NCBI RefSeq assembly: GCF_009695775.1
Contig: NZ_VUNG01000018.1
Coordinates: 1-64,000 of the forward strand
Source of the DNA: Hallella mizrahii
Lineage (GTDB): Bacteria; Bacteroidota; Bacteroidia; Bacteroidales; Bacteroidaceae
Length of the DNA stretch: 64,000 nucleotides
Direction: 5' to 3'
A model generated the notes under the pieces. That model was not told where the DNA came from, did not search any database, and saw only the letters and a program-made list of their open reading frames with translations. The position numbers and the translations under genes are program-made. Positions 46,234-55,036 of the stretch are shown here, piece after piece (position 1 is the stretch's first letter; each line of letters starts with the position of its first letter).

Positions 46234-49044
46234 TAGCTTGAATGTCACCGTGGCCTGCAGGTTGCGGCCGGGCTTGTAGCGTCGGGTGACCTCCTGGACT
46301 TTCTTGCTGCTGCCGCCTACGCTCACCGTAGTGAACTGTTTGAAAGTGATGTTTTGGTTGAGCAGGTCGCGGGCGGCGAGCTTCAGCTCCACATGTTTGC
46401 CGAAGCGCTTGCTGACGGTGAGATCAAAGGCATCGCGCGGCATCTCGTAGCTGTTGGGCACTTTGACGTTTTTGTCCATGCCTTCGGAACGTCCCACACC
46501 TACGATGCGTTTGCCGATGCGGTTGTAGAGAAGTGCGATGTCGAGGTCGAGCGGTTGGCTTTTGTAGAAGAGTCCCGTGTTGACCAGATAGGGTGACTGT
46601 CCCTGCATGGCGCGACTTTCCTCATTGCTGCCCGGCTCAAAGTTGACGCGGCTATGGATGAGTGAGCCGTTGAAACTCCAGTTCAGGTCTGGCAGTCCCA
46701 TGAAGGCGAGGTTCTTGCGGATGTCGAGCTCCAAGCCGTAGTTGTTGGCCGAGCGGGCATTGGCATAGGAGTAGATGACATCGGTGCCGCCCGCCATGGT
46801 ATAGACCCACTCGATGGGCGAGTCGAAGTGCTTGTAGAAGGCTGCTAAAGATATCATCTCGCCGCGGCTGGGATACCACTCATAGCGCAGGTCGAGGTTG
46901 TCGATATAGCAGTTCTTCAGGTTGAAGTTACCCTCTACGTTGCTCGCCAGGTCGAAGTCGTAGTAGACCGATGGCGAGACCTCGCGAAACTCCGGGCGGT
47001 TGACGCTGCGGCCATAGCTGAGCCGGATCTGGTTTTTCTCGTCGATCTTATAGGTTGCGTTGGCAGAGGGGAAGAGGTCGCTGTGACGATAGTAGTGGCT
47101 CTCGTGGCTCGTCTCATAGGATTTGCTGTTGGAGATGAGTTCCATCTGGTTGTATTCAAAGCGGACACCGGCATGGATATCCAGTCTGCCAAAGGGGAGA
47201 GCAGCACTGACATATCCAGCCCCCAGTGTGTTGTGTCCGCTGTAGTCGTTGATCTTGTTGACATCTTCGAGCAAGTAGAGCTTGTCGGCACCGTAGTTGT
47301 CGGCATTGCTCAGCAGGCTTGTCATCTCCATCGAGCGGAATCCGCTGGGCAGGCTGTTGCCTTCGGCGTTGTACCAATACATGAAGTTGCGGGTGGTGTA
47401 CTTACGGGTGCGGTACTCGCCGTAGGCACCCACCTTCACCTTAGGTTGCCAGTCACCGAAGGCAAACTGATGCTCGTCGTTGACATTGGCAGAGACGATG
47501 TGCTCGTCGAGAGAGGTCCACTCGCGCGAGATGTCGTTTTGATAGAGCCACACATAGTTGTCGCTCTTGCTGTCATCCTCGTTGTAGAGGATGTATTTAC
47601 GACGGTCAGGCAACCGGCGATTGGCATACGCATAGCCGACGCTCCAATCAAGTGCATCGCCACTGAGGGTATGGCGGCCGGTTATCTGACCGGTATAGGT
47701 TGTTCTGCTACGATAGTAATATTCTGCCGAGCGTTCGGGCTCGGACTGGGCACTGAGGCCTTCACGCCAGGTGTATCGGTTGTTGCCGATCTGGTTGAAG
47801 ACATTCTTGAGCTGGTATTTGTTCTTGCCGCTGGCACTGAGCAGGGTCATGTTGAAGAGTGCGCCGAGACGTACGTTGTGGTTGTACTGGTTGTCGGTGG
47901 AGAGGCGCAATGGGTTGGAGCGGTCGTTTTCGGTGTCGTAGGCTCCATAGAAATTGTTGAGCATGTCGCGGTAGACGCGGTACTCGTTGGTGTAGTTCAC
48001 GGCGGCGATGGCACCGAGCTTTCCGGCGGTCAGTGTCCAGCTATGGCTCCAGTCGGCAGCGAGCTTCAAGTCGCCCCAGGGATGTTGGTTCTTCACTGCC
48101 CAGTCGTTGTTGAGGTGGTTGTCCGAGAGGCTGTACATGGTGTTGCCGCCGCTGTTTTTTCCGAGGTTGGCCAGGGTAGCGTCGATACCGCCGTGGAGCG
48201 AGCGAAGTCCGTTGTCGAAGCCGAGGAAGTCGGTGCGGCTCTGCTTGGTGGCAAGGAAACTCTTGAAGGCAGACGCACTGTTCCAGTTGCCGCCCACAGA
48301 GACGTGAAAGGCATTCTCCAAGGGAATCTCTTTGGTATCGATCATGATGAAGCCACCTGTGTAGTCGGCAGGATATTCCGGCGTCGGAGACTTCACGATG
48401 GTGAGGTTGTCGATCTGATTGCTTGGAATCATGTCGAAAGAGAAGGCTCGCTGGTCGGCCTCACTGCTGGGCACGGCACCACCATTCATCCACACATTAT
48501 TATATCGTTGGGCCAGGCCACGCACCATGACGAATTTGTCGTCGATGAGGCTCACCCCGGGCACGCGGCGGATGACTTCGCCGGCATTGGCATCTTGGGT
48601 GAGCTTGATATCCTGGGCCGAGATGTTGCTCACGATGACGGGACTGTTTTTTACTTCGAGCACGGCGGCCGTGACAGTATTTCTTCGTTTCACACCGGTC
48701 ACCGTGACTCCTTTCAGTTGCTGTTCATCAGGCTTCAGTGCGACGGTGAGAACGTCTTCTGCTGCTGAGGCCTTTGAGAGAACCCCGTCAATGGTTGTAT
48801 TCTTGTACCCCACGTATTTCACCAAGAGGGTGTAAGGCGTGGTGGTCGAGAGATGGTCAAAATGAAATTGTCCGTCGGTGTCGGTGACAGTCTTCGTGTC
48901 AGTGCCTTGCAGGCTGACGACCGCACCGATGAGCGGTTCTTTTGTTTTGGCGTCAACTACACGTCCGACGATGCTCTGTGCCTGGGCGGTAGTGGCGGCT
49001 ATCAGCAGCACGGTGGCTGCTATTCCCCTTTGTAGCTTTCTCAT
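46231..49044 (-). CDS. TonB-dependent receptor, predicted Pho-regulated
   Basis: A 937-residue receptor. I chose the Met at 49044 (MRKLQRGIAATVLLIAATTA) since it gives a proper signal peptide; the track ORF runs 57 codons further into the promoter. A carboxypeptidase-regulatory-like domain (about 25-110, DTDGQFHFDHL), a plug (about 135-270, KFVMVRGLAQRYN) and a barrel ending KPGRNLQATVTFKL follow. Its promoter carries five 11-bp-spaced repeats typical of a Pho box, shared with pit, ppk and porin promoters here. The ligand is thus likely a phosphorus compound, but this is not proven. Confidence 0.85.
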   Translation of the reverse strand: MRKLQRGIAATVLLIAATTAQAQSIVGRVVDAKTKEPLIGAVVSLQGTDTKTVTDTDGQFHFDHLSTTTPYTLLVKYVGYKNTTIDGVLSKASAAEDVLTVALKPDEQQLKGVTVTGVKRRNTVTAAVLEVKNSPVIVSNISAQDIKLTQDANAGEVIRRVPGVSLIDDKFVMVRGLAQRYNNVWMNGGAVPSSEADQRAFSFDMIPSNQIDNLTIVKSPTPEYPADYTGGFIMIDTKEIPLENAFHVSVGGNWNSASAFKSFLATKQSRTDFLGFDNGLRSLHGGIDATLANLGKNSGGNTMYSLSDNHLNNDWAVKNQHPWGDLKLAADWSHSWTLTAGKLGAIAAVNYTNEYRVYRDMLNNFYGAYDTENDRSNPLRLSTDNQYNHNVRLGALFNMTLLSASGKNKYQLKNVFNQIGNNRYTWREGLSAQSEPERSAEYYYRSRTTYTGQITGRHTLSGDALDWSVGYAYANRRLPDRRKYILYNEDDSKSDNYVWLYQNDISREWTSLDEHIVSANVNDEHQFAFGDWQPKVKVGAYGEYRTRKYTTRNFMYWYNAEGNSLPSGFRSMEMTSLLSNADNYGADKLYLLEDVNKINDYSGHNTLGAGYVSAALPFGRLDIHAGVRFEYNQMELISNSKSYETSHESHYYRHSDLFPSANATYKIDEKNQIRLSYGRSVNRPEFREVSPSVYYDFDLASNVEGNFNLKNCYIDNLDLRYEWYPSRGEMISLAAFYKHFDSPIEWVYTMAGGTDVIYSYANARSANNYGLELDIRKNLAFMGLPDLNWSFNGSLIHSRVNFEPGSNEESRAMQGQSPYLVNTGLFYKSQPLDLDIALLYNRIGKRIVGVGRSEGMDKNVKVPNSYEMPRDAFDLTVSKRFGKHVELKLAARDLLNQNITFKQFTTVSVGGSSKKVQEVTRRYKPGRNLQATVTFKL

Positions 49045-49080
49045 TGTTACTGATTGTATCCTTACTTTTGTTTTCTGTTG

Positions 49081-49149
49081 CAAAGTTAGCATATAGATGT
49101 TTCCTTTTGATGTCCATGTGTTTACAATGGATAGACAGAAACAATACAA
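49081..49149 (-). promoter_or_regulatory. Pho-box-like array and promoter of the TonB receptor
   Basis: On the minus strand the 7-mers TTGTATT, CTGTCTA, TTGTAAA, TGGACAT and AGGAAAC start every 11 bp. The last starts 17 nt before the -7 box TAACTTTG (plus 49081-49088). The same register is seen at 52352, 62764 and 62839. Confidence 0.75.
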
Positions 49150-49271
49150 TATAATGACGGGAAAGGTAAAGGTGCAATAAAAAACAAGTGCAAAGCTCCC
49201 CTTGTTAGCCTGCAATTGCTTATCTTTGTAGCTGGGAACAATCGGTGCAGTAGCATCTCATGTTATAGCTT

Positions 49272-50084
49272 ATGGAGAATACACATCAAGACGGTAAGGA
49301 GCTGTCCGCAGATAAGGATAAGAAAGTGCTTCGCGACGTGGTTGACTGGCAGCACCTTCACTTATATCAGAAATCAGATGTACTCTATCAATTAACCTTT
49401 ATTTTCTGCCAGCGGTTTCTTCCGAAGTATGGTGACCGCACGGTAGACCAAATGGTACAGGCGGCACGATCGGGCAAGCAAAACATTGTGGAGGGCTCGG
49501 AGGATGGCATGACCTCCACTGAGATGGAGATCAAACTGCTCAATGTGGCGCGAAGCAGCTTCCGAGAATTGCGTGAAGACTACCAGGACTACCTCAACTC
49601 ACGCAATTTGCGGCAATGGGATTTTCATCATTGCCGCTACAATGGCATGTTGGCTTATTGCCGGGAACACAACCTGTTTGCCGACTATAAACCTTATGCT
49701 ATGCGATGGACAGCGGAAGAGTTTTGCAATGTCGCCCTGACGCTTTGCCACATCACTGACAAGATGATGTGCAGCTATCTGAAGTGGCTGGAAAAGAACT
49801 TTGTGCAGAAGGGTGGCATCAAGGAAAGAATGTATGCGGCTCGCACTGGCTACCGCCAGCAGCAAGATGAGCTCTTGAGTAAATACAAGCAAGAGAACGA
49901 GGCTCTCAAACGAAAATGCTCGGCCTACGAGCACGAAATACAATGCCTGAAGGCCGAGCTGGCTAAATTATCTAATGCAGCTTGTGACACTAGTACAACT
50001 AGTACCACTAGTACAACTAGTATAACTAGTATAACTAGTGCCACTAGTGATACTAGTTCATCTAGTTCTCCTAGTTCTCAATGA
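49272..50084 (+). CDS. Four-helix-bundle (23S IVS-like) protein with suffix domain and repetitive tail
   Basis: A 270-residue protein. Residues about 20-165 match the four-helix-bundle/S23 group first seen in 23S rRNA intervening sequences (HLYQKSDVLYQLTFIF and ARSGKQNIVEGSEDG), with the 'suffix' region used in Prevotella/Bacteroides homologues. A coiled coil (about 195-237) follows, then a Thr/Ser tail (TSTTSTTSITSITSAT) encoded by a 9-bp repeat array. No rRNA gene is near. Its stop lies inside the converging pit gene (14-bp overlap). The function of free-standing members is unknown. Confidence 0.8.
   Translation: MENTHQDGKELSADKDKKVLRDVVDWQHLHLYQKSDVLYQLTFIFCQRFLPKYGDRTVDQMVQAARSGKQNIVEGSEDGMTSTEMEIKLLNVARSSFRELREDYQDYLNSRNLRQWDFHHCRYNGMLAYCREHNLFADYKPYAMRWTAEEFCNVALTLCHITDKMMCSYLKWLEKNFVQKGGIKERMYAARTGYRQQQDELLSKYKQENEALKRKCSAYEHEIQCLKAELAKLSNAACDTSTTSTTSTTSITSITSATSDTSSSSSPSSQ
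49989..50078. repeat. 9-bp array at the IVS-like/pit gene junction
   Basis: Ten units of ACTAGTACA type (ACTAGTACC, ACTAGTATA, ACTAGTGCC ...). They encode Thr-Ser-X on the plus strand. On the minus strand they begin with the pit stop codon TAG and repeat TAGTTGTAC-like units, the same layout as at 46165. Confidence 0.88.
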
Positions 50085-52323
50085 ACTTCTTGGCAGCACG
50101 CAACTGGTGGCGCATGATATTGAGAAACTCATCCGTCTCCTGCAGAATGTTGAGATATACGAGAGACACCTGAAGCATTTGTGTGCCGGTAGACTGCTGG
50201 ATATGGTCGATAAGTCCTTTGCGAAGTGTTGACAACTCGTCGCGGCAGAGATCAGCCTCTGAGAGGATATCGCGGTAGTCGTCGTACTTACCATTGGAGA
50301 TCATCTCCTGCGTCATGTGCATGAGGTCGTTGACCTTTTGGCGAACGGGCTGGAACTCATGGATATATTCCTCGGGTATCGGATTGAAGTTGTTGTCGAC
50401 ATGCTCGCGTACCGGTTCCAGCATACGGCGCAGGCAGTAGATGAACTGTTGGTCGGAGTTGGCGCCGAGGTGGAACCAAGTATTGCGCTCGATAGCAATG
50501 TCCTGTGGTGATTTCTTCAGTCCGAGCATTTCCTGACGGCGGTATTTCTTCAGGTTGTCCTGCTCCTTATGGAGTGACTTGCGGCACCGGCCGAGCTCAC
50601 GTGCGTTTTGTCCGGTGAAGCCGTCCATGATCTTGTTGAACATGTCAAGCGCATAGTGATTCATATTGCATTGCGTGCTGCTCACACGCTTCTGCAGCAT
50701 ATCCCAGACAAGCTCGGGATCACGGGTGCGCATCATCAAGCGGAAGCTGTCCTCGTCCTTGGCCTCCTGTTCTTTCTTCTTCTTGTATTGTTGGTTGCTG
50801 TGCCAAAGCAGATAGATGACGAGTATCATGAAGCCCACTTGCAGTACGATACCGCCATACCACATTGTCAGAGCCACCAGTGAGCAGGTGATGAAGGCCA
50901 CACCGGCAGTGATGAACCAGCCACCAATGACGCTTAGCACGCCGGTGACACGGAACACGGCACTCTCACGGCTCCAGGCACGGTCGGCAAGACTGGAACC
51001 CATAGCTACCATGAACGTCACATAGGTGGTAGACAATGGCAACTTATGATTCGTTCCGAAGGTGATCAGCATGGAGGCAATCACCAAGTTCACGGCGGCA
51101 CGCACCACGTCGAAGGCGGCTTTGTCATCGACAAGCTCCACCTCGTTGGCGTTGAAACGGCTGTTGATCCAATTGCGCAGGGAAGCGGGGAAGATATGTG
51201 CGACACTCTCCACGCCCCACTGGCAGAAACGGACGATGGCACGGGCTGCCTTGGACGAACCAAACATCTCGTCGCCCTCGTCCTGACGGGCCAGGTCCAC
51301 GGAGGTCTTGATCACATTCTGGGCTTTCTTGGAAGTACCCATTGCCACGATCATGATGATGCCGGCTGCCATCAGATAGAAAGGAGGAGTCTTGGCACTC
51401 TCCATCAGCGATTTCATCATGAACGTGTCTACACCGGCACCATGGGCGTTGGCGGCATAGTCCTGATAGGAAGCCAAACCGGCCAAGGGCACACCGATGA
51501 AGTTCACAAGGTCGTTACCGGCAAAGGCCATGGCAAGACCGAAGGTGCCCATGAGCACGACAAACTTGAAGATGTCAACGCGGCACAGATGCAGGACTTC
51601 CATGACGATGGTAGAGCCAATGAATGTATAGATCAGCAGCAGGTTGATGTTGCTGTTGATATAGTCGCGCACGCTCTCACTGACGTAGGGACTGTTGCCG
51701 ACACCTTTCATAAAGATGAAGTAGGCCAGCACGGTGAACGAGATGCCACCGAAGATGGCGATGGCGTAGCGGCTGTGCTTCTTGTAGTTGAATGTGAAGA
51801 CCACACGGCTGATCCACATCACAATCATGCCGACGACAAACGAGATTGCCACGCTCACAAAGATGGCGATGATCACGCTCAGAGCCTTGTCGGAGTTGAG
51901 CAGTATGCCATAGTCAAGACTCGGGTCGCCCATGATCTTCAAAGTCGAAATCATGAACGCGCCACCGAGGAGCTCGAAGACCAGTGATACCGTGGTCGAC
52001 GTGGGCATGCCTAATGAATTGAACACATCGAGGATGATGACATCCGTGACCATGACGGCCAGGAACACGGTCATCACCTCATGGAAAGAATAACGGGCCG
52101 GCATCATGATGCCGTGGCGCGCAATGTCCATCATTCCCGATGACAGCACGGCTCCTAATACCACAGCGATGGAGGCAATGATGAGCACCGTGCGGAATGT
52201 TGCCACACGAGCACCTACGGCCGACTGCAGGAAGTTCACCGCATCGTTGCTCACGCCCACGAACAAGTCGAAGACCGCCAGACAGAGCAGGAAGATGACG
52301 ATACACAAATAAATTGTTTCCAT
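50071..52323 (-). CDS. Inorganic phosphate transporter (Pit family)
   Basis: A 750-residue inner-membrane protein. It holds the two family repeats (LFVGVSNDAVNFLQSAVG and AFAGNDLVNFIGVPLAG), the TSTTVSLVFELLGGAF signature and PLSTTYVTFMVAMGSS, with about ten membrane segments to residue 530. A roughly 200-residue cytoplasmic helical domain resembling PhoU follows. It imports phosphate using an ion gradient. A Pho-box-like array precedes it, so low phosphate should induce it. The gene converges with, and overlaps, the IVS-like gene. Confidence 0.92.
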   Translation of the reverse strand: METIYLCIVIFLLCLAVFDLFVGVSNDAVNFLQSAVGARVATFRTVLIIASIAVVLGAVLSSGMMDIARHGIMMPARYSFHEVMTVFLAVMVTDVIILDVFNSLGMPTSTTVSLVFELLGGAFMISTLKIMGDPSLDYGILLNSDKALSVIIAIFVSVAISFVVGMIVMWISRVVFTFNYKKHSRYAIAIFGGISFTVLAYFIFMKGVGNSPYVSESVRDYINSNINLLLIYTFIGSTIVMEVLHLCRVDIFKFVVLMGTFGLAMAFAGNDLVNFIGVPLAGLASYQDYAANAHGAGVDTFMMKSLMESAKTPPFYLMAAGIIMIVAMGTSKKAQNVIKTSVDLARQDEGDEMFGSSKAARAIVRFCQWGVESVAHIFPASLRNWINSRFNANEVELVDDKAAFDVVRAAVNLVIASMLITFGTNHKLPLSTTYVTFMVAMGSSLADRAWSRESAVFRVTGVLSVIGGWFITAGVAFITCSLVALTMWYGGIVLQVGFMILVIYLLWHSNQQYKKKKEQEAKDEDSFRLMMRTRDPELVWDMLQKRVSSTQCNMNHYALDMFNKIMDGFTGQNARELGRCRKSLHKEQDNLKKYRRQEMLGLKKSPQDIAIERNTWFHLGANSDQQFIYCLRRMLEPVREHVDNNFNPIPEEYIHEFQPVRQKVNDLMHMTQEMISNGKYDDYRDILSEADLCRDELSTLRKGLIDHIQQSTGTQMLQVSLVYLNILQETDEFLNIMRHQLRAAKKFIEN

Positions 52324-52351
52324 AAATGATAAGTTATATTCTTTTTGTGCG

Positions 52352-52430
52352 CAAAGTTAATCAGTGTATATTACAAGTGGTTTAAACACATATTACAATA
52401 GTGTTCACATGTATTACAATCATGTTACAA
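52352..52430 (-). promoter_or_regulatory. Pho-box-like array and promoter of pit
   Basis: The minus-strand 7-mers TTGTAAC, TTGTAAT, GTGAACA, TTGTAAT, GTTTAAA and TTGTAAT run at 11-bp steps with one 10-bp step. The last starts 17 nt before TAACTTTG (plus 52352-52359). Confidence 0.78.
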
Positions 52431-52570
52431 ATAGCTATTGGACGGCTCTTTTTGTTATATGTAGTATTTGAGTCAATTTTTTGGAAAAACAAACTGAAGG
52501 ACGAATCAAAAAATGAGGAAGAACGCAATAATTTGTGAATGCGGAATGTCGTATTATGAATTATTTCTTG

Positions 52571-52578
52571 TAACTTTG
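52571..52578 (+). promoter_or_regulatory. -7 box of cysE
   Basis: TAACTTTG matches TAnnTTTG about 50 bp upstream of the cysE start. No good -33 element is at the expected distance. Confidence 0.45.
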
Positions 52579-52628
52579 CGCATGAATCCACAATGAAATG
52601 AGAAGGGGGGATAAACCTATTTTATCGA

Positions 52629-53573
52629 ATGACGAATATTATGGAAGGCAATGACATATTCTTAAAAAGCGTGGAGATGATGACACGTGTCTCTGACGAT
52701 GAGCGTCGGATGGCCCCCCAGGGTGATACGCCTTTACCCTCGGTCGATGCACTGCGTGAGATGGTCGAACTGGTGAAGATGATCGTCTTCCCCGGCTTTT
52801 TCGACAAGCGGCAGATCGACAGCGACATCCGTTCTTACCATATTGGTGTGAACATGGAGCGGCTTTGTAGTCTCATGCGCAAGCAACTGACATTGGCTCT
52901 TTGCGCTGATGGCAGCGATGAGCACAGTGCAGAAGCTGAAGCTGCAGAGAAGTCCTTAAAGCTGATCGGACAACTGCCTCTCATCAAGCATCTGCTCTAC
53001 ACCGATGTCGAGGCTATCTTCGACGATGACCCGGCAGCCTCTTCGCATAGTGAGGTCATCTTTTCCTATCCAGTCATTCATGCCATGATTCACTATCGCT
53101 TCGCTCATGTACTTCATGAGATGGGTATCCCTGTTATACCTCGTATCATCACTGAGCAGGCACATGCCAATACAGGTATCGACATCCATCCGGGTGCCAA
53201 GATAGGGGAGTACTTCTCCATCGACCACGGTACGGGTGTAGTTATCGGTGAGACTTGCGTCATTGGCAATCATGTGCATCTCTTCCAAGGTGTCACACTC
53301 GGTGCGGCGCATACTGAGAACCCTTATTACACACTCCATCAGCAGCCCAACGAGGAGACGCGGCGAGACCGCACACGCCTCGCACCCCGCCACCCTGTGC
53401 TTGAAGATCACGTCACGGTATACTCCAACTCCACACTACTGGGGCGCATCACCATCGGACATGATACGGTTATCGGCGGTAACGTGTGGCTCACACACAG
53501 TGTGCCGGCCAACACCACTATCATGCAGAGCAAGGCTATGGACGTGAGTTTCACTGGTGGACTTGGTATTTAA
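52629..53573 (+). CDS. Serine O-acetyltransferase
   Basis: A 314-residue enzyme that makes O-acetylserine for cysteine synthesis. An N-terminal helical domain (about 1-170) is followed by a left-handed beta helix of hexapeptide repeats (GIDIHPGAKIGEYFSIDHGT and VVIGETCVIGNHVHLFQGVT), with the catalytic His in the DHGTG stretch. The C-terminal part with IGGNVWLTHSV is standard. It lies 55 bp before yitT on the same strand; a shared transcript is possible. Confidence 0.92.
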   Translation: MTNIMEGNDIFLKSVEMMTRVSDDERRMAPQGDTPLPSVDALREMVELVKMIVFPGFFDKRQIDSDIRSYHIGVNMERLCSLMRKQLTLALCADGSDEHSAEAEAAEKSLKLIGQLPLIKHLLYTDVEAIFDDDPAASSHSEVIFSYPVIHAMIHYRFAHVLHEMGIPVIPRIITEQAHANTGIDIHPGAKIGEYFSIDHGTGVVIGETCVIGNHVHLFQGVTLGAAHTENPYYTLHQQPNEETRRDRTRLAPRHPVLEDHVTVYSNSTLLGRITIGHDTVIGGNVWLTHSVPANTTIMQSKAMDVSFTGGLGI

Positions 53574-53628
53574 GGATAGCAAGCAGATGAAACTGTCATG
53601 ATATAGAAACATTATTAGTGTCTCGTGT

Positions 53629-54570
53629 ATGAAAAAGAAGAGTATTATCAATGAGTTGCGTGACTACTTGATGATCACGATAGCGATGATCTCCTATTGT
53701 ATCGGGTGGAACGTATTCCTTTTGCCTAACAATATCACCACGGGTGGTGTGCCGGGTATTTCTTCGGTAGTCTACTGGGGTACGGGCATTCCGGTGCAGG
53801 TGACTTATTTCGTCATTAATGCTTTCCTGCTTATTGCAGCCCTGAGAATCCTGGGATGGAAGTTCTGTGTGAAAACGATCTATGCGGTGGTGGTGTTGAC
53901 ATCGCTCACCGCCTTGGCTCGACACAACCTCGTTGGTACCCATCTGCTTGCTGACCAGCCTTTTATGGCAAGTCTTATCGGTGCTATGTTCTGCGGTGGT
54001 GGAGTAGGACTGGGACTGGCCAATAACGGATCTACGGGAGGTACGGATATCGTGGCGGCCATCGTCAACAAGTACCGCGATATCTCCTTGGGCCGTGTCA
54101 TCATGCTCTGCGATATTGTCATCATCACCTCTTCTTATCTTGTCCTTCACAACTGGGAGCAGGTCATCTATGGCTATGTGGTGCTGATGGTCACCGCGTT
54201 TTGTATCGATCAGGTTGTCAACTCCATGCGCCGCAGCGTGCAGTTCTTCATCATCTCGGACAAGTATCGCGAGATAGCCTCGCGCATCGCGGTCTATCCC
54301 CATCGTGGTGCTACGGTCATCGAGGCGCACGGCTTCTACACGGGCCATCAGGTGAAGATGCTCTTCATCATGGCCAAGCGTCGTGAGAGTAACACCATCT
54401 TCCAGATCATCAACGATATCGACCCTCGTGCTTTCGTCACTCAGACCAATGTCATTGGTGTCTATGGTGAGGGCTTTGACAAGTTCAAGGTGCACAAGAT
54501 GACCAAGAACGGCTATGAGATCATCAACCGTGAGAGAGCGGAGATAGAAAAACTCGAGGAACAGAACTAA
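53629..54570 (+). CDS. YitT family membrane protein
   Basis: A 313-residue protein with about five N-terminal membrane segments (DUF161; WNVFLLPNNITTGGVPGIS and NNGSTGGTDIVAAIV) and a cytoplasmic DUF2179 domain (about 215-300, ALYTGHQVKM-like HGFYTGHQVKMLFIMAKRRE). The family is widespread, and its transport role is not settled. It is followed by a strong hairpin that is part of an 80-bp direct repeat. Confidence 0.85.
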   Translation: MKKKSIINELRDYLMITIAMISYCIGWNVFLLPNNITTGGVPGISSVVYWGTGIPVQVTYFVINAFLLIAALRILGWKFCVKTIYAVVVLTSLTALARHNLVGTHLLADQPFMASLIGAMFCGGGVGLGLANNGSTGGTDIVAAIVNKYRDISLGRVIMLCDIVIITSSYLVLHNWEQVIYGYVVLMVTAFCIDQVVNSMRRSVQFFIISDKYREIASRIAVYPHRGATVIEAHGFYTGHQVKMLFIMAKRRESNTIFQIINDIDPRAFVTQTNVIGVYGEGFDKFKVHKMTKNGYEIINRERAEIEKLEEQN

Positions 54571-54593
54571 TAATTCTCTTTGAGATAAAAAGC

Positions 54594-54673
54594 AAGGGGG
54601 GCTATGCCGTGCGGCATAGCCCCCCTTATATAATAATAGGAGTGATCCTTACTTGTTGTTGCTCTCCTTTGGG
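54594..54673. repeat. Direct repeat A: extra copy of the ompA terminator and 3' end
   Basis: AAGGGGGGCTATGCC-GTGC-GGCATAGCCCCCCTT, a perfect 15-bp-arm hairpin, is followed by about 45 bp that on the minus strand reads PKESNNK-stop. The native ompA-like gene ends PEESNNK-stop. Five mismatches and one indel separate it from copy B at 55762-55840. It serves as a terminator for yitT and looks like one end of an inserted segment. Confidence 0.9.
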
Positions 54674-54680
54674 AACAAAA

Positions 54681-54722
54681 AAATCTGTGTGGTGATGTAC
54701 GAACAGCATCACACAGAAAAAA
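54681..54722. terminator. Hairpin at the left edge of the DUF3990 module
   Basis: CTGTGTGgTGATG pairs with CATCACACAG across an 8-nt loop, with A/T runs on both sides, so it could end transcripts in either direction. It lies just inside repeat A. Confidence 0.55.
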
Positions 54723-54799
54723 TGATGGCATTTGGATAATATGAAGAGAAAGACTTGCTTCATTCGAATAGAATGTTTATTTTTGCAGTAAAAAGGAAT

Positions 54800-55036
54800 A
54801 TGTCTATGGCTACTTCAAAAAATGATAGGTTTAGAATACCTTATATAAACATGATCATCCGGACATTTGGGGAACATTTCCAATTGTCTGTCCAGCAGGC
54901 CTGCAGCTATCTTTACCGCTGCAAGGGTATTCATTATTTAGTGGATCATTATGATGTGGAGCATACTTTGCCAGTGGAAGATACTATTGAAGCCTTGGCC
55001 AGTGTGTGCCGAAGAAATGGAGGACTGCTTGCATGA
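54800..55036 (+). CDS. DUF3791-like small protein 1
   Basis: A 78-residue protein; ATG at 54800 (MSMATSKNDRFRI) was chosen because AAAAGGAAT lies just before it. The helical core QLSVQQACSYLYRCKGIHYLVDHYDVEHT resembles DUF3791 proteins. Its stop overlaps the start of the DUF3990 gene (ATGA). Genes of this kind flank DUF3990 in Bacteroidota and are thought to be partners or antitoxins; here this is inferred from context. Confidence 0.65.
   Translation: MSMATSKNDRFRIPYINMIIRTFGEHFQLSVQQACSYLYRCKGIHYLVDHYDVEHTLPVEDTIEALASVCRRNGGLLA

Noticed and set aside
47083-48768. 561-codon plus-strand ORF
   Set aside because: Antisense to the TonB receptor gene; composition typical of a shadow frame and no recognisable domain.
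49221-49228. TATCTTTG as full promoter of the IVS-like gene
   Set aside because: The -7 match is good but the only upstream TTG is 16 bp away, too short; not listed as a feature.
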